This document shows positions 35,828 through 45,114 of a stretch of 46,998 nt of DNA, in pieces; within the stretch, counting starts at the first letter, position 1; each line of letters starts with the position of its first letter. Source of the stretch: Bacteroidota bacterium. GTDB lineage: Bacteria; Bacteroidota; Bacteroidia; 2-12-FULL-35-15. The position numbers were made by a program, and so were the translations under genes. Below the pieces are notes generated by a model that had not been told where the DNA came from, did not search any database, and saw only the letters and a list, made by a program, of their open reading frames with translations. The stretch lies in the NCBI GenBank assembly GCA_016707685.1, contig JADJHE010000022.1, forward strand, positions 1 through 46,998, given 5' to 3'.

Positions 35828-37619
35828 TTGTTGTAATTAATTGAACCGTATTGTTGTAAATTGAGCTTAAATCGCCTGATACTGAACTAGGAGCATAACG
35901 AGCGTACTCACAATTATCTAAAGTTGACAAAAGTGTTGCAACGGTTTCAGCGGAAACACTTTTTTTTATCAGAATTGATTGAATATTTTCTTTATTTAAG
36001 TCAGCACCAGCTATGTTCAATCGGTCGCTAATATATCGAAACACAGCTTGAGATAATTCTGCATAAAAAAGCTCCTTCGCATTTTGCTGAAGATGCTTTT
36101 CAGCTATCGCTAATCGTCTTTTAGCCATTTTTGTAGCTTTTCTACTTTTAACAGCGATCGCATCTTGATTTTCGTCAATGTGTTTTTTTCTAAAAAACAA
36201 AAGTGCCACAAAACCCAGTAATGGAATGGCAAATCCGGAATAAAACAAAAAAGAACCAAAGAAATAATTATTTTTAGGTTTAAAAGCTACATCAAATGTT
36301 TTAATATAACGAATATCATTACCAATAACCTTCACATCGTTTTTACTACTTGGTGTGAATACATTTGCAGAACTAGCACTCTCATCACCCTTCTCAACAT
36401 GAATTAATAATTCAGGCGAAGGAATCGTTATGTATTCTTTTTTAGAAGCATCAAAATAACTAAAATTGATCTGATCTATTTTATAATCTCCTTCGTGACG
36501 AGGAATTAAAAGATAATCAAATGTTTTTGTACCACTCACCCCTGCACCTGTTACTGCAATATTTTCATTTATCTTAGGATCGTATGTTTCAAAGTCCTCT
36601 GGAAAAGTAACAACGGGAGCTTCAACAAGTTTGATATTGCCTTTTCCTGTTAATGTAATTTTTAGATTGACAGCTTCATTCGCTTTTATTTTATCCTTAC
36701 TCAATTGAATTTTACAAGAGAAATCGCCAATTGCCCCATTAAAATCTGCGGGTTTATTATCTGCAGGCAATGGCTGAACCTCAATACTAATTGCTTTACT
36801 TTTAACGGAATAGACTGCATCCTCATAACCGCCTCCAAAAAATTGCTCAAAGATATCACGTGGCTGGCGGTTTGAACGTTTACGAACAACGATTTCTGCC
36901 TCCATTGGCTGTATTTCTAGCTTTCCAGAACGTTGAGGAAAAATAAATGAGTGTTTTAATTCCGCTACTTGGTAATTTATACCATTAATATTCTCATTCG
37001 AAACTTGAACCTGTTGGTTATTAACAGGTACATCTTGTGAATAAAAACCATTGTAGTCAGGAAATTTAATATCTTGAAATCCTCTTAATTGGTAGCGCGT
37101 ATAAACTTTGTAAGTAATTGAAATTTGCTCCCCTTGCACAACTTTTGTTTTACTAACAGATGATTTAATAAATAAATTGTCAGCAGTATTTTCGGTAGTT
37201 GGAGCTGTAGCAGCTCCAGGCTGTGTGTTTGACTTATTAGCTGTAGCTGGATTTCCGGCTAAAACATCTATTGTTAATGAGTTAGACTGAATAACCTTTC
37301 CTTCAACAGTAACACTAGCTGGACCTAAAATAACTTTGCCTTCTTTTTTGGGCGCTAATAAATAGGACAAGGTGATTGTTTGACTCATAGAGCCATTTAC
37401 AAACGACATATTCGTGCTTTGATTGGGTCCAGAATACACATCAAAGTCTTTAAGATTAGGAACCTTAAAATTTGACCCACTTGTATTTAATGTAAATGAA
37501 ATTTGAAATGTTTCACCTACAGCAACTTGAGATTTGCTCGTTTGGGCGACAAATTTTTGGGCGAAGCCAGCACTAGCTAGGACCAAAATGAAAAACAATA
37601 TGGTATAACTTCTTTTCAT
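35808..37619 (-). CDS. batD: BatD-like protein
   Basis: The 603-residue product has an N-terminal signal peptide and several beta-rich domains that would face the periplasm (VAVGETFQISFTLNTSG, VVQGEQISITYKVYTRYQL, DKIKANEAVNLKITLTGKGNIK), typical of BatD/oxygen-tolerance proteins. One transmembrane helix lies near residues 453-475 (YFFGSFLFYSGFAIPLLG), and a cytoplasmic helical tail of about 125 residues follows. It starts 2 bases after batC ends and overlaps batE by 20 bases, so expression is coupled. Confidence 0.92.
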   Translation of the reverse strand: MKRSYTILFFILVLASAGFAQKFVAQTSKSQVAVGETFQISFTLNTSGSNFKVPNLKDFDVYSGPNQSTNMSFVNGSMSQTITLSYLLAPKKEGKVILGPASVTVEGKVIQSNSLTIDVLAGNPATANKSNTQPGAATAPTTENTADNLFIKSSVSKTKVVQGEQISITYKVYTRYQLRGFQDIKFPDYNGFYSQDVPVNNQQVQVSNENINGINYQVAELKHSFIFPQRSGKLEIQPMEAEIVVRKRSNRQPRDIFEQFFGGGYEDAVYSVKSKAISIEVQPLPADNKPADFNGAIGDFSCKIQLSKDKIKANEAVNLKITLTGKGNIKLVEAPVVTFPEDFETYDPKINENIAVTGAGVSGTKTFDYLLIPRHEGDYKIDQINFSYFDASKKEYITIPSPELLIHVEKGDESASSANVFTPSSKNDVKVIGNDIRYIKTFDVAFKPKNNYFFGSFLFYSGFAIPLLGFVALLFFRKKHIDENQDAIAVKSRKATKMAKRRLAIAEKHLQQNAKELFYAELSQAVFRYISDRLNIAGADLNKENIQSILIKKSVSAETVATLLSTLDNCEYARYAPSSVSGDLSSIYNNTVQLITTIEDEIK

Positions 37620-37621
37620 TT

Positions 37622-38346
37622 TTACCAGTCTTTTTCAATTTCAACTTGTGAACTTCTTACTTTTTGACCTTTTTTCTTTTCCTGTAATTTTCGCTCATCG
37701 TTTTGCAATGCATCTAACAAACGTTGTGCATCCTCTTTCGAAATTTGGTTATTCGGTTTCTCTTGTTTTTCTTTCTCGTCCTTTTTATCCTTTTTCTCGT
37801 CCTCTTTTTTCTTTTCGTCTTTCTTTTCCTCTTTCTTTTCGTCTTTTTTCTTCTCCTCGTTTTCTTTGTTATCCTTTTTTTGTTGCTGCTGTTGTTTTTT
37901 CAAATATTGCTGCGCATACGCTAAATTATAACGCGTATCTGCATCATTGGGGTTATTCTTTAACGCATTTTTATAAGCATCAACACATTCTTGGTATTTT
38001 TTAGACTTTAGTAGTGAATTTCCTAAATTATGATAGGCTTTAGCAAGCGTATCTTTCGATGTAGCTTTATGTGTTAATGCCTGAAACTGTTCTGCCGCTT
38101 CCTCATATTTACCTTGCTGATAATACGCATCACCTAAATTAAATGCAGCTTTATAGGATTCTTTATTTTTAGAAGTGCTTTATTGTATTCTTTTTCAGCA
38201 TCAGCATATTTTTTGGAATTATAAGCACTGTTGCCATCAAATACATTCTTTTTTTCTTTCTGAGCAATTGCGAAAAATGGAAATATAAAAGCAATCAACA
38301 CAACAAGTGATGATTTAAATGAATATATGATAAATCTATTTTTCAT
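37622..38346 (-). CDS. batC: BatC-like TPR protein, one-base frameshift
   Basis: Two fragments (from 38346, and 37622-37903) and the open stretch between them read as one 241-residue protein if one A is restored in the A5 run at 38166-38170. A signal peptide (FKSSLVVLIAFIFPFFAIA) is followed by TPR repeats (GNSAYNSKKYADAEKEYNKAL, then AAFNLGDAYYQQGKYEEA, AYHNLGNSLLKSKKYQECVDAYK). A long Lys/Glu/Gln low-complexity tail precedes a short C-terminal helix (ISKEDAQRLLDALQNDE). The ATG at 38346 overlaps the batB stop by 11 bases and has GGAG 6 bases before it. Confidence 0.85.
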
Positions 38347-39379
38347 TTTTATCTCCAAATAAATTTAAACGTTGGTAAAGTTTACTTTTTCGTTCAGTCA
38401 AAAAAGTTTCAATTAAAAGGAACAGAAAAGCTGCTGCAACAAACCATTGAAAACGATCCTCGTAATCGCTAAACATTTTACTTTCAAATTGTTTTTTTTC
38501 TAACTTATCAATAGCGTCTAAAACATTTTTTAAACCAGCATCTGAATTTGTAGCTCTAACATAAATCCCAGAACCAGCACCAGCAATTTGCTGCAACATG
38601 GGTTCATTCAATTTTGTAACAACGGTATTGCCGTCTTTATCTTTTCTATAACCTTCTTTGACCTCATTCTTATAAATTGGAATCGGAGCTCCATTTTCAG
38701 AACCCATACCAATTGTATGTATAGTAATTCCTTTTTCTACTGCAGCTTCAGCAGCAGCAATAGCATCATCTTCATGATTTTCACCATCCGTAATAATAAC
38801 AATTGCCTTGTTTTTCCCTTCGTCCTTACCAAACGACTCAACAGCTAAATCAATTGCTTTTCCAATTGCAGTTCCTTGCGTTGGAACCATATCGGTTGAT
38901 ATACTAGCCAAAAACATTTTTGCTGCTGCATAATCAGTTGTTATTGGCAATTGTACATATGCTTGACCACCAAAAACAATTATACCTACTCTATCTCCTT
39001 CTAGATTATCGATCAATTTAGACAAAGCCTGTTTTGATTTTTCCAATCGGCTTGGTTGTAAATCCTCTGCTTTCATACTATTGGATACATCCAAGCAGAT
39101 CATTAAATCGGCTCCTTTACGCTTTACTTCTTCTAGCTTTGTACCTACTTGTGGATTTACAATTCCAATTATCAAAAACGAAAATGCGATAATAAATAAT
39201 ATAAATTTCCAAACTCTTTTTGATGTTGAAACATCGGGAAACAACTGAACAATTACAGATAAATCTCCATACATTTTTAACGCATTTTTCCTCCAACGGC
39301 CAATTATCAAATAAGTGATAATAAGCAATGGAATTAATACAAATGCGTATAAAAAATATTTATTCTCTAATTGAAACAT
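38336..39379 (-). CDS. batB: BatB-like VWA-domain membrane protein
   Basis: The 347-residue product has two N-terminal transmembrane helices (residues 9-25 and 57-76), a von Willebrand A domain and a C-terminal helix near residue 320. The metal-ion-dependent adhesion site is complete: DVSNS with D97, S99 and S101, then T in PTQGTAIG and D in ITDGENHEDD. VWA proteins of this cluster are the expected partners of the MoxR ATPase. It lies 5 bases downstream of batA. Confidence 0.93.
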   Translation of the reverse strand: MFQLENKYFLYAFVLIPLLIITYLIIGRWRKNALKMYGDLSVIVQLFPDVSTSKRVWKFILFIIAFSFLIIGIVNPQVGTKLEEVKRKGADLMICLDVSNSMKAEDLQPSRLEKSKQALSKLIDNLEGDRVGIIVFGGQAYVQLPITTDYAAAKMFLASISTDMVPTQGTAIGKAIDLAVESFGKDEGKNKAIVIITDGENHEDDAIAAAEAAVEKGITIHTIGMGSENGAPIPIYKNEVKEGYRKDKDGNTVVTKLNEPMLQQIAGAGSGIYVRATNSDAGLKNVLDAIDKLEKKQFESKMFSDYEDRFQWFVAAAFLFLLIETFLTERKSKLYQRLNLFGDKNEK

Positions 39380-39384
39380 ATAAT

Positions 39385-40395
39385 TTATGGTATACTTCTA
39401 AAAACAAAACTTTTCAATAAAAACTCTAACAACAATGCAATTCCTGCTGCTATTGCAAATGGTAAAAAATGCTCCGCTTTATTTGTAAAATTCTTTTCTT
39501 CAAAAATTGTTTTTTCTAATCGATCGATTTCTTTGTAAATGTCTTTCAATTTATCGTTATTGGTTGCTCTAAAATATTTCCCACCAGTCATTTCAGCTAT
39601 TTCTGTTAAAGTAGGTTCATCAATTGTAACATCTACATAACCGTATTCATACGTACCATCTGGATACATTGCAACAGGTGAAAGTGCTTTTCCTAAAGTG
39701 CCCACACCAATTGTATAAACCCTTACACCAAATGCTTCTGCAATTTCAGCTGCAGTAATGGGTGCTATTTGCCCTTGATTATTAACACCATCTGTCAATA
39801 ATATAACCACTTTGCTTTTTGCTTTACTATCTTTAACTCTTGTAATAGCTGTCGACAAACCATTACCAATGGCTGTTCCATCGGCAACCATACCAGTATG
39901 AATTCCAGCGAATAAATTTTTTATTACAGCATGGTCACTTGTTAATGGACATTGCGTAAAACTTTCACCACTAAAAATAACCAATCCTATTCTATCATTC
40001 GGGCGACTATCAATAAAATCTTGTGCAACTTCTTTGGCTGCTTCTAAACGATCTGGTTTAAAATCTTTAGCCAACATACTACCCGAAATATCCAATGCCA
40101 TCACAATATCAATACCTTCTGTTTTGACATCTTTCCAACTCGAACGAGATTGAGGGCGAGCTAAAACAACAATCAACAAAGCAATTGCAGCTAAACGCAA
40201 TAAAATCAATGAGTGTCTCAAATATTGTTTCAATGAAATTTTTACACCTTCAAAATTTTGAAAAGTAGAAACACTTAGTTCTGCTGAATATGTTTTTGAC
40301 TTCCAGATATACCAAGCTAGTATTACAGGTATTACAAGTAATAACCATAACAGATCCTTATTAGCAAAAGTGATATCGTTAAAAAAATCAAACAT
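39385..40395 (-). CDS. batA: BatA-like VWA-domain membrane protein
   Basis: The 336-residue product parallels BatB: an N-terminal transmembrane pair (residues 14-30 and 62-80), a VWA domain with the metal site DISGS (D102, S104, S106), the downstream VADGTAIGNGL and LLTDGVNNQG segments, and a C-terminal helix (LPFAIAAGIALLLEFLL). The domain should face the periplasm. Its ATG overlaps the stop codon of the preceding BatD-like gene by one base (TAATG). Confidence 0.93.
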   Translation of the reverse strand: MFDFFNDITFANKDLLWLLLVIPVILAWYIWKSKTYSAELSVSTFQNFEGVKISLKQYLRHSLILLRLAAIALLIVVLARPQSRSSWKDVKTEGIDIVMALDISGSMLAKDFKPDRLEAAKEVAQDFIDSRPNDRIGLVIFSGESFTQCPLTSDHAVIKNLFAGIHTGMVADGTAIGNGLSTAITRVKDSKAKSKVVILLTDGVNNQGQIAPITAAEIAEAFGVRVYTIGVGTLGKALSPVAMYPDGTYEYGYVDVTIDEPTLTEIAEMTGGKYFRATNNDKLKDIYKEIDRLEKTIFEEKNFTNKAEHFLPFAIAAGIALLLEFLLKSFVFRSIP

Positions 40396-41387
40396 TAATT
40401 TCCTTGTTTTGAATTTATTGGTTCTTCATCACGCTTTGTTCCATTTACAAAGTCATAAACATTTGTCATACTCATTTCATTTTCACCTGGCAATGGGTTC
40501 TCCTTTGCAAACTTCACCAAATCGGCCAATAACAATACTTGTTTCAGCTTGCTTTTACTATCTTCATCTATTGCTATATTTCTAAAACCAAATAAAATTT
40601 CATCTGTTGTTTGTTCCAACGCTTGAATCTTAAATCTGTTTTCAATATACTCACGCAGAATATCTGTAAGCAAACTATGATAAGCTTTTAACTTACCCTC
40701 CTGCCAAAGATTTTCTGATTTAAGTTTTTCTAATTTTTCATAGGCAATAATATGTGCTGGTATTTTAGGTACTTCAATGGCAACCATTGGTGGTGGCACT
40801 TTTCTGAAATAACGTATAAATAAAATGATAATGATAATCACCAGAATTGCTGCTAAACCAGTATAAACAACATACATATTGTCTTTTAACCAATCAATCC
40901 AGGTATAGGTTTCCTCATATGGCGCTTTGATCTCTTTTATAGCAAGTGTGGTATCCACTGGCATTGTATTCACTTGCAATAATAAAGGTTCTGAATAAAT
41001 AGCGTTGGTATCATTTCTATTCACATCGAATCGGAAAGGAGGAATTGCCCAATATCCTGAATCAAATGAAGTAACTGAAAAAGTCTTGGTTAGAGTATAT
41101 TTATATGGAGCTTTTTCATTAAAAACGGTATCAATTTTTGATTCTGCTACAACTTCAACTTCTTTTCGAATAGTGTCTGCAAACACAGGGAAATTTACTT
41201 GCACTTTCTTTAAATCATTAAACTGAACAGACAAGCGTAATTGCGTTTGCTGTCCAATAATAATTGAATTGCTATCCAATGTTGCAGTAGCTTTTATATC
41301 CTGAGCATGCATAACACTTGATCCGCATATCAATAAAAATTGAAATGCGACAACTGTTATACGTACTATGCTTTTTTTGAATAACAT
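40395..41387 (-). CDS. BatD-like single-pass membrane protein of the bat cluster
   Basis: This 330-residue protein is the usual uncharacterised partner between DUF58 and batA. A signal peptide ends near residue 28 (VVAFQFLLICGSSVMHA). A beta-rich periplasmic domain (ATLDSNSIIIGQQTQLRLSVQF) resembles the N-terminal module of BatD. One transmembrane helix lies at about 176-195 (YTGLAAILVIIIIILFIRYF), and a cytoplasmic helical tail of about 130 residues follows. No enzymatic motif is visible. It may be an adaptor of the MoxR/VWA complex; this is inference from position. Confidence 0.85.
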   Translation of the reverse strand: MLFKKSIVRITVVAFQFLLICGSSVMHAQDIKATATLDSNSIIIGQQTQLRLSVQFNDLKKVQVNFPVFADTIRKEVEVVAESKIDTVFNEKAPYKYTLTKTFSVTSFDSGYWAIPPFRFDVNRNDTNAIYSEPLLLQVNTMPVDTTLAIKEIKAPYEETYTWIDWLKDNMYVVYTGLAAILVIIIIILFIRYFRKVPPPMVAIEVPKIPAHIIAYEKLEKLKSENLWQEGKLKAYHSLLTDILREYIENRFKIQALEQTTDEILFGFRNIAIDEDSKSKLKQVLLLADLVKFAKENPLPGENEMSMTNVYDFVNGTKRDEEPINSKQGN

Positions 41388-41394
41388 ATCGCTA

Positions 41395-42258
41395 TTATCT
41401 TCTCTTAAATAAGTTGGTTAAAGGAACGATGTACGATTCTGATGTATTAATATTTGCCGAATCAACACCACTTTTATTAAATAAATCTTTCAAATATTGT
41501 TCTTTCTTTTTAGCATTAACAACATATTGAGTGCGTACTGCTTTATCAGATGTGTCAATCCACTTAAGCGCGTTTGTCTCTGCATCCATCATTTTAACAA
41601 ATCCTACATTTGGCAATTCCTGTTCACGTTTATCGTATATCCGCAATGCGACTAAATCATGTTTTCTGTTTGCAATTTTTAAGGCATCAGAAAAATCAGG
41701 ACTCATAAAATCAGAAATAACAAAAGCTATACTTCTTTTTTTGATGACACTTGTTAAGTACTTCAATGCTAATTTCAAATCGGTCTTTTTGTGTTCAGGC
41801 TTAAACTCAATTAAATCGCGAATAATACGGAGTACATGGCTCTTGCCTTTTTTAGGTGGAATAAATTTTTCAATTTTATCTGTAAAAAATATAACTCCAA
41901 TTTTATCATTATTCTGAATAGATGAAAATGCAAGAACTGCACACAATTCTGTAATTAAATCTTGTTTTAATTGTTTTTGAGTACCGAATGCTCCCGATGC
42001 ACTTACGTCAACCAGCAACATTACAGTCATTTCACGTTCTTCTTCAAACACTTTTACGTAGGTGTTGTTAAAACGAGCCGTCACATTCCAATCAATAGAA
42101 CGAATATCATCACCAGGTTGGTATTCACGTACCTCACTAAACGTCATACCACGACCTTTAAAAGCACTATGATACTCTCCTGAAAAAATTTGGTTGGAGA
42201 GACCACGTGTTTTAATTTCAATTTTTCTGACCTTTTTTAAAAGCTCACTCGTTTCCAT
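41395..42258 (-). CDS. DUF58 protein of the bat cluster
   Basis: The 287-residue product carries the DUF58 signature (REYQPGDDIRSIDWNVTARF, about residues 44-63) and a VWA-like domain after it (MLLVDVSASGAFG, FVISDFMSPDFSD). It has no signal peptide or transmembrane helix, so it should be cytoplasmic next to the ATPase. DUF58 genes nearly always follow moxR. The DxSxS-type site is present as DVSAS. It starts 36 bases after moxR and ends 7 bases before the next gene. Confidence 0.94.
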   Translation of the reverse strand: METSELLKKVRKIEIKTRGLSNQIFSGEYHSAFKGRGMTFSEVREYQPGDDIRSIDWNVTARFNNTYVKVFEEEREMTVMLLVDVSASGAFGTQKQLKQDLITELCAVLAFSSIQNNDKIGVIFFTDKIEKFIPPKKGKSHVLRIIRDLIEFKPEHKKTDLKLALKYLTSVIKKRSIAFVISDFMSPDFSDALKIANRKHDLVALRIYDKREQELPNVGFVKMMDAETNALKWIDTSDKAVRTQYVVNAKKKEQYLKDLFNKSGVDSANINTSESYIVPLTNLFKRR

Positions 42259-42294
42259 CTGTCTGAAGTTCGTTTAAAGTAATTAGCAAACTAA

Positions 42295-43281
42295 TTAAGG
42301 TACTTCAACAACGTTTAAAATTTCATTAATAATCATTTCGGATGTAATGTTCTCTGCTTCCGCTTCGTATGTTAAACCAATACGATGACGCAATACATCA
42401 ATACAAATTGCACGAACATCCTCAGGGATAACATATCCTCTGCGTTTAATAAAAGCGTATGCTTTCGCTGCCATTGCAAGATTGATACTTGCGCGAGGAG
42501 AGCCACCAAAACTGATAAGGCCTTTGAATTTATCCAATTTGTAATCTTCTGGATAGCGGGTTGCAAAAACGATATCTACTATATACTTTTCAATCTTTTC
42601 ATCCATGTAAACATCTTTCACGACTTGACGAGCACTTAAAATATCTTCTGGCTTAAGAACAGTATTTACGGTAGGATATTCACTCGCTAAATTTTGGCGA
42701 ATAATTTTACGTTCATCTTCTTTTGTTGGATATCCAATCACCAACTTCATCATAAAACGATCCACTTGTGCTTCTGGTAAAGGATAAGTTCCTTCTTGCT
42801 CAACAGGATTTTGAGTTGCTAAAACCAAAAATGGGTTGGGCAATTTAAATGTTTGCTCACCAATTGTTACTTGTTTTTCTTGCATTGCTTCTAACAAAGC
42901 ACTTTGAACTTTTGCGGGGGCACGGTTAATTTCATCGGCCAAAATAAAGTTGGCAAATATAGGCCCCTGTTTTACAGTAAACTCTTCTCTTTTTTGATTA
43001 TAAATCATTGTTCCAATTAAATCGGCAGGCAATAAATCGGGAGTAAATTGGATACGACTAAAATCGGCATGAATCGTATTAGCTAGGGATTTAATAGCCA
43101 AGGTTTTTGCTAATCCAGGAACCCCTTCTAGTAAAATATGCCCGTTCGATAATAAACCTATGAGTAATCGCTCAACCATGTATTTTTGTCCAACAATTAC
43201 TTTGTCCATTTCCATGGTCAATAAATCCACAAAAGCACTCTCTCGTTGAATACGAGCGTTTAATTCTTGAATATCCGTCAT
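42295..43281 (-). CDS. moxR: MoxR family AAA+ ATPase of the bat cluster
   Basis: The intact 328-residue ATPase has Walker A GVPGLAKT at residues 53-60, Walker B FILADEINR, the sensor region QSALLEAMQEKQVTIGEQ, LATQNPVEQEGTYPLPEAQVDRF and a C-terminal lid (VLRHRIGLTYEAEAENI). It heads the operon moxR-DUF58-BatD-like-batABCDE. The related MoxR at 23481-24444 belongs to the foldase operon. A consensus -7 element lies 47 bases upstream. Confidence 0.96.
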   Translation of the reverse strand: MTDIQELNARIQRESAFVDLLTMEMDKVIVGQKYMVERLLIGLLSNGHILLEGVPGLAKTLAIKSLANTIHADFSRIQFTPDLLPADLIGTMIYNQKREEFTVKQGPIFANFILADEINRAPAKVQSALLEAMQEKQVTIGEQTFKLPNPFLVLATQNPVEQEGTYPLPEAQVDRFMMKLVIGYPTKEDERKIIRQNLASEYPTVNTVLKPEDILSARQVVKDVYMDEKIEKYIVDIVFATRYPEDYKLDKFKGLISFGGSPRASINLAMAAKAYAFIKRRGYVIPEDVRAICIDVLRHRIGLTYEAEAENITSEMIINEILNVVEVP

Positions 43282-43328
43282 TGTTTTATAATTTTAGAGA
43301 TGTAATCAGTTTAGCATTTTTGATGGCA

Positions 43329-43336
43329 CAAAAATA
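43329..43336 (-). promoter_or_regulatory. Putative -7 element of the moxR-bat operon
   Basis: TATTTTTG on the minus strand matches TAnnTTTG, 47 bases before the moxR ATG. No -33 TTG lies at the usual distance. It is in the 208-base divergent region with the thioesterase gene. Confidence 0.4.
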
Positions 43337-43365
43337 TAACAATCTACTGTTAACGCGAGTTACAG

Positions 43366-43385
43366 GTTGTTAAAAGTTGTTAAAG
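43366..43385. repeat. Tandem 10-base repeat in the moxR/thioesterase divergent region
   Basis: GTTGTTAAAA is followed at once by GTTGTTAAAG. It lies upstream of the putative moxR -7 element and could bind a regulator of either direction; this is only positional evidence. Confidence 0.4.
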
Positions 43386-43489
43386 AAAACACACGAACTA
43401 AAATCATTAAATCTTACTAAACAATCGAATAATTGCATTGTTTATTCTATTTGTATCTTATAAATTTATACTTTAGCCAGCCGTAAACA

Positions 43490-43942
43490 ATGGACACATT
43501 AACTCAAAATACAAGTTTAAAGCAAACTACCCTTTTTCACCGTACACAAGTACCTGTAAGGTTTAGTGAGGTGGACGCGCTTGGAATTGTGTGGCATGGA
43601 CATTACATTAAATTTTTTGAAGACGGTCGTGAAGCATTTGGAAGTCAATATGGACTAAGTTATTTGGATGTTTACAAATACAAATTTGCAACTCCGCTTG
43701 TTAGCATTAATGTCGACTTCAAAAAAACGGTTAAGTATGGTGACAGTGTGATTATCGAAACAACATTTATAAATTCACCAGCAGCAAAAATCATCTTCAA
43801 TTACCGCATCTTCAGAGTGTCTGACAATGAACTAGTTGCTACAGGAAGTTCTATTCAAGTTTTTATAAATATGGAACATGAACTGTTGATTACAATTCCT
43901 CCTTTTTTCGAAGAATGGAAAAAAACGCATCGTTTACATTAA
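43490..43942 (+). CDS. 4HBT-fold acyl-CoA/acyl-ACP thioesterase
   Basis: The 150-residue hotdog-fold protein has the 4-hydroxybenzoyl-CoA thioesterase motif VRFSEVDALGIVWHGHYIKF, with the probable catalytic D29. Length is normal. It would release acyl chains from CoA or ACP. Placed before two ketosynthase-type genes and an acyl carrier protein, it fits flexirubin/aryl-polyene pigment clusters, where such a thioesterase is regularly present. The next gene starts 14 bases after its stop codon. Confidence 0.9.
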   Translation: MDTLTQNTSLKQTTLFHRTQVPVRFSEVDALGIVWHGHYIKFFEDGREAFGSQYGLSYLDVYKYKFATPLVSINVDFKKTVKYGDSVIIETTFINSPAAKIIFNYRIFRVSDNELVATGSSIQVFINMEHELLITIPPFFEEWKKTHRLH

Positions 43943-43956
43943 AATTCGAAAATTGC

Positions 43957-45114
43957 ATGAACGTTTTTGTAGCAGCAGATAATATTATTTCACCTTTAGG
44001 CTTTTCAAGTAAGGTTAATTTTGACAACTTGAAACAGATGAAAACAGGTGTTCAGTTTTTTGAAAACTCTAGTTTTTCAAATGAACCCGTTCATGCTGCT
44101 ATTATAGATGAAGCAACTATCGAAGCTGAATTTCAAAAACTCCATACGACTGAAAACTATACCAAACTAGAAAAATTAGCCATTCTATCTATTCAGAATG
44201 CGCTAAACGAAAATAAAGCAATTGACATAATAAGCACTAAAACACTTGTAGTATTTTCAAGTACGAAGGGGAATATTGATTTATTAGACTCAAAATCAGC
44301 AGCTAAATTTGACAAAAAACGTTTATTGCTGTGGGAAACAGCCAATGTAATTGCTCGTCATTTTGGCAACCCAAATACACCCATTATTATATCAAACGCC
44401 TGTATTTCTGGGGTACTCGCTCTTATCTTAGCAAAACGACTTTTAGAAGAAAATCAATACGAAAATATTGTTGTTGTTGGTGTTGACTTAATTTCTCATT
44501 TCGTAGTTTCTGGCTTCCAATCATTTAAAGCCATCAGTACTGAAATTGCAAAACCTTATGATGCCAATAGGACAGGGATTTCCTTGGGAGAAGCTGCAGG
44601 AACGATTATCTTGACAAACAATAAAGAACATTTAAATTCAACACAAGAGCTAATCCTTGTAAAAGGTGGGGCTAGTTCGAATGATGCCAATCATATATCT
44701 GGACCATCCAGAACTGGAGATGGATTACTCTTAGCTATTGAAAAATCATTGCAGGAATCGAACTTAACAGCCGATAAAATTGATTTTATATCTGGGCATG
44801 GCACTGCAACATTATTTAATGATGAAATGGAAGCCCTTGCCATCAACGATGCGCATTTAGAAAATGTTCCCATGAACAGCTTAAAAAGCTATTTTGGCCA
44901 TACACTAGGCGCTGCAGGAATCATTGAATCAGTTGTTACATTAGAATCCATGCGAAACAATATACTTATTGGAACTTATAGCTATTCAAGTCCAGGAACC
45001 AGTAAGCCTGTAAATATTTTAAGTACGACACAAGAAAAAAAGATCATAAACTGTATTAAAACAGCTGCAGGTTTTGGAGGATGTAACGCAGCAATTGTAT
45101 TTTCAAAACAATGA
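43957..45114 (+). CDS. Beta-ketoacyl-ACP synthase (flexirubin/aryl-polyene type)
   Basis: The 385-residue product has the thiolase fold with a complete Cys-His-His triad: C149 (ISNACISG), H281 (SGHGTATL) and H315 (SYFGHTLGAAG). The ATG at 43957 (MNVFVAADNIISPLG) matches the family start; 14 upstream codons within the thioesterase 3' end are also open but look non-coding. It condenses acyl groups with malonyl-ACP. It is more divergent from FabF than the ketosynthase at 46040. Its stop overlaps the next start by 4 bases. Confidence 0.88.
   Translation: MNVFVAADNIISPLGFSSKVNFDNLKQMKTGVQFFENSSFSNEPVHAAIIDEATIEAEFQKLHTTENYTKLEKLAILSIQNALNENKAIDIISTKTLVVFSSTKGNIDLLDSKSAAKFDKKRLLLWETANVIARHFGNPNTPIIISNACISGVLALILAKRLLEENQYENIVVVGVDLISHFVVSGFQSFKAISTEIAKPYDANRTGISLGEAAGTIILTNNKEHLNSTQELILVKGGASSNDANHISGPSRTGDGLLLAIEKSLQESNLTADKIDFISGHGTATLFNDEMEALAINDAHLENVPMNSLKSYFGHTLGAAGIIESVVTLESMRNNILIGTYSYSSPGTSKPVNILSTTQEKKIINCIKTAAGFGGCNAAIVFSKQ

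Noticed and set aside
37648..38004. Plus-strand frames rich in Phe and Leu opposite batC
   Set aside because: They are the complement of the Lys/Glu codons of BatC; the hydrophobicity is an artefact.
43366..43385. CRISPR-like or IS-end repeat upstream of moxR
   Set aside because: There are only two adjacent 10-base copies, with no spacers, target duplications or transposase.
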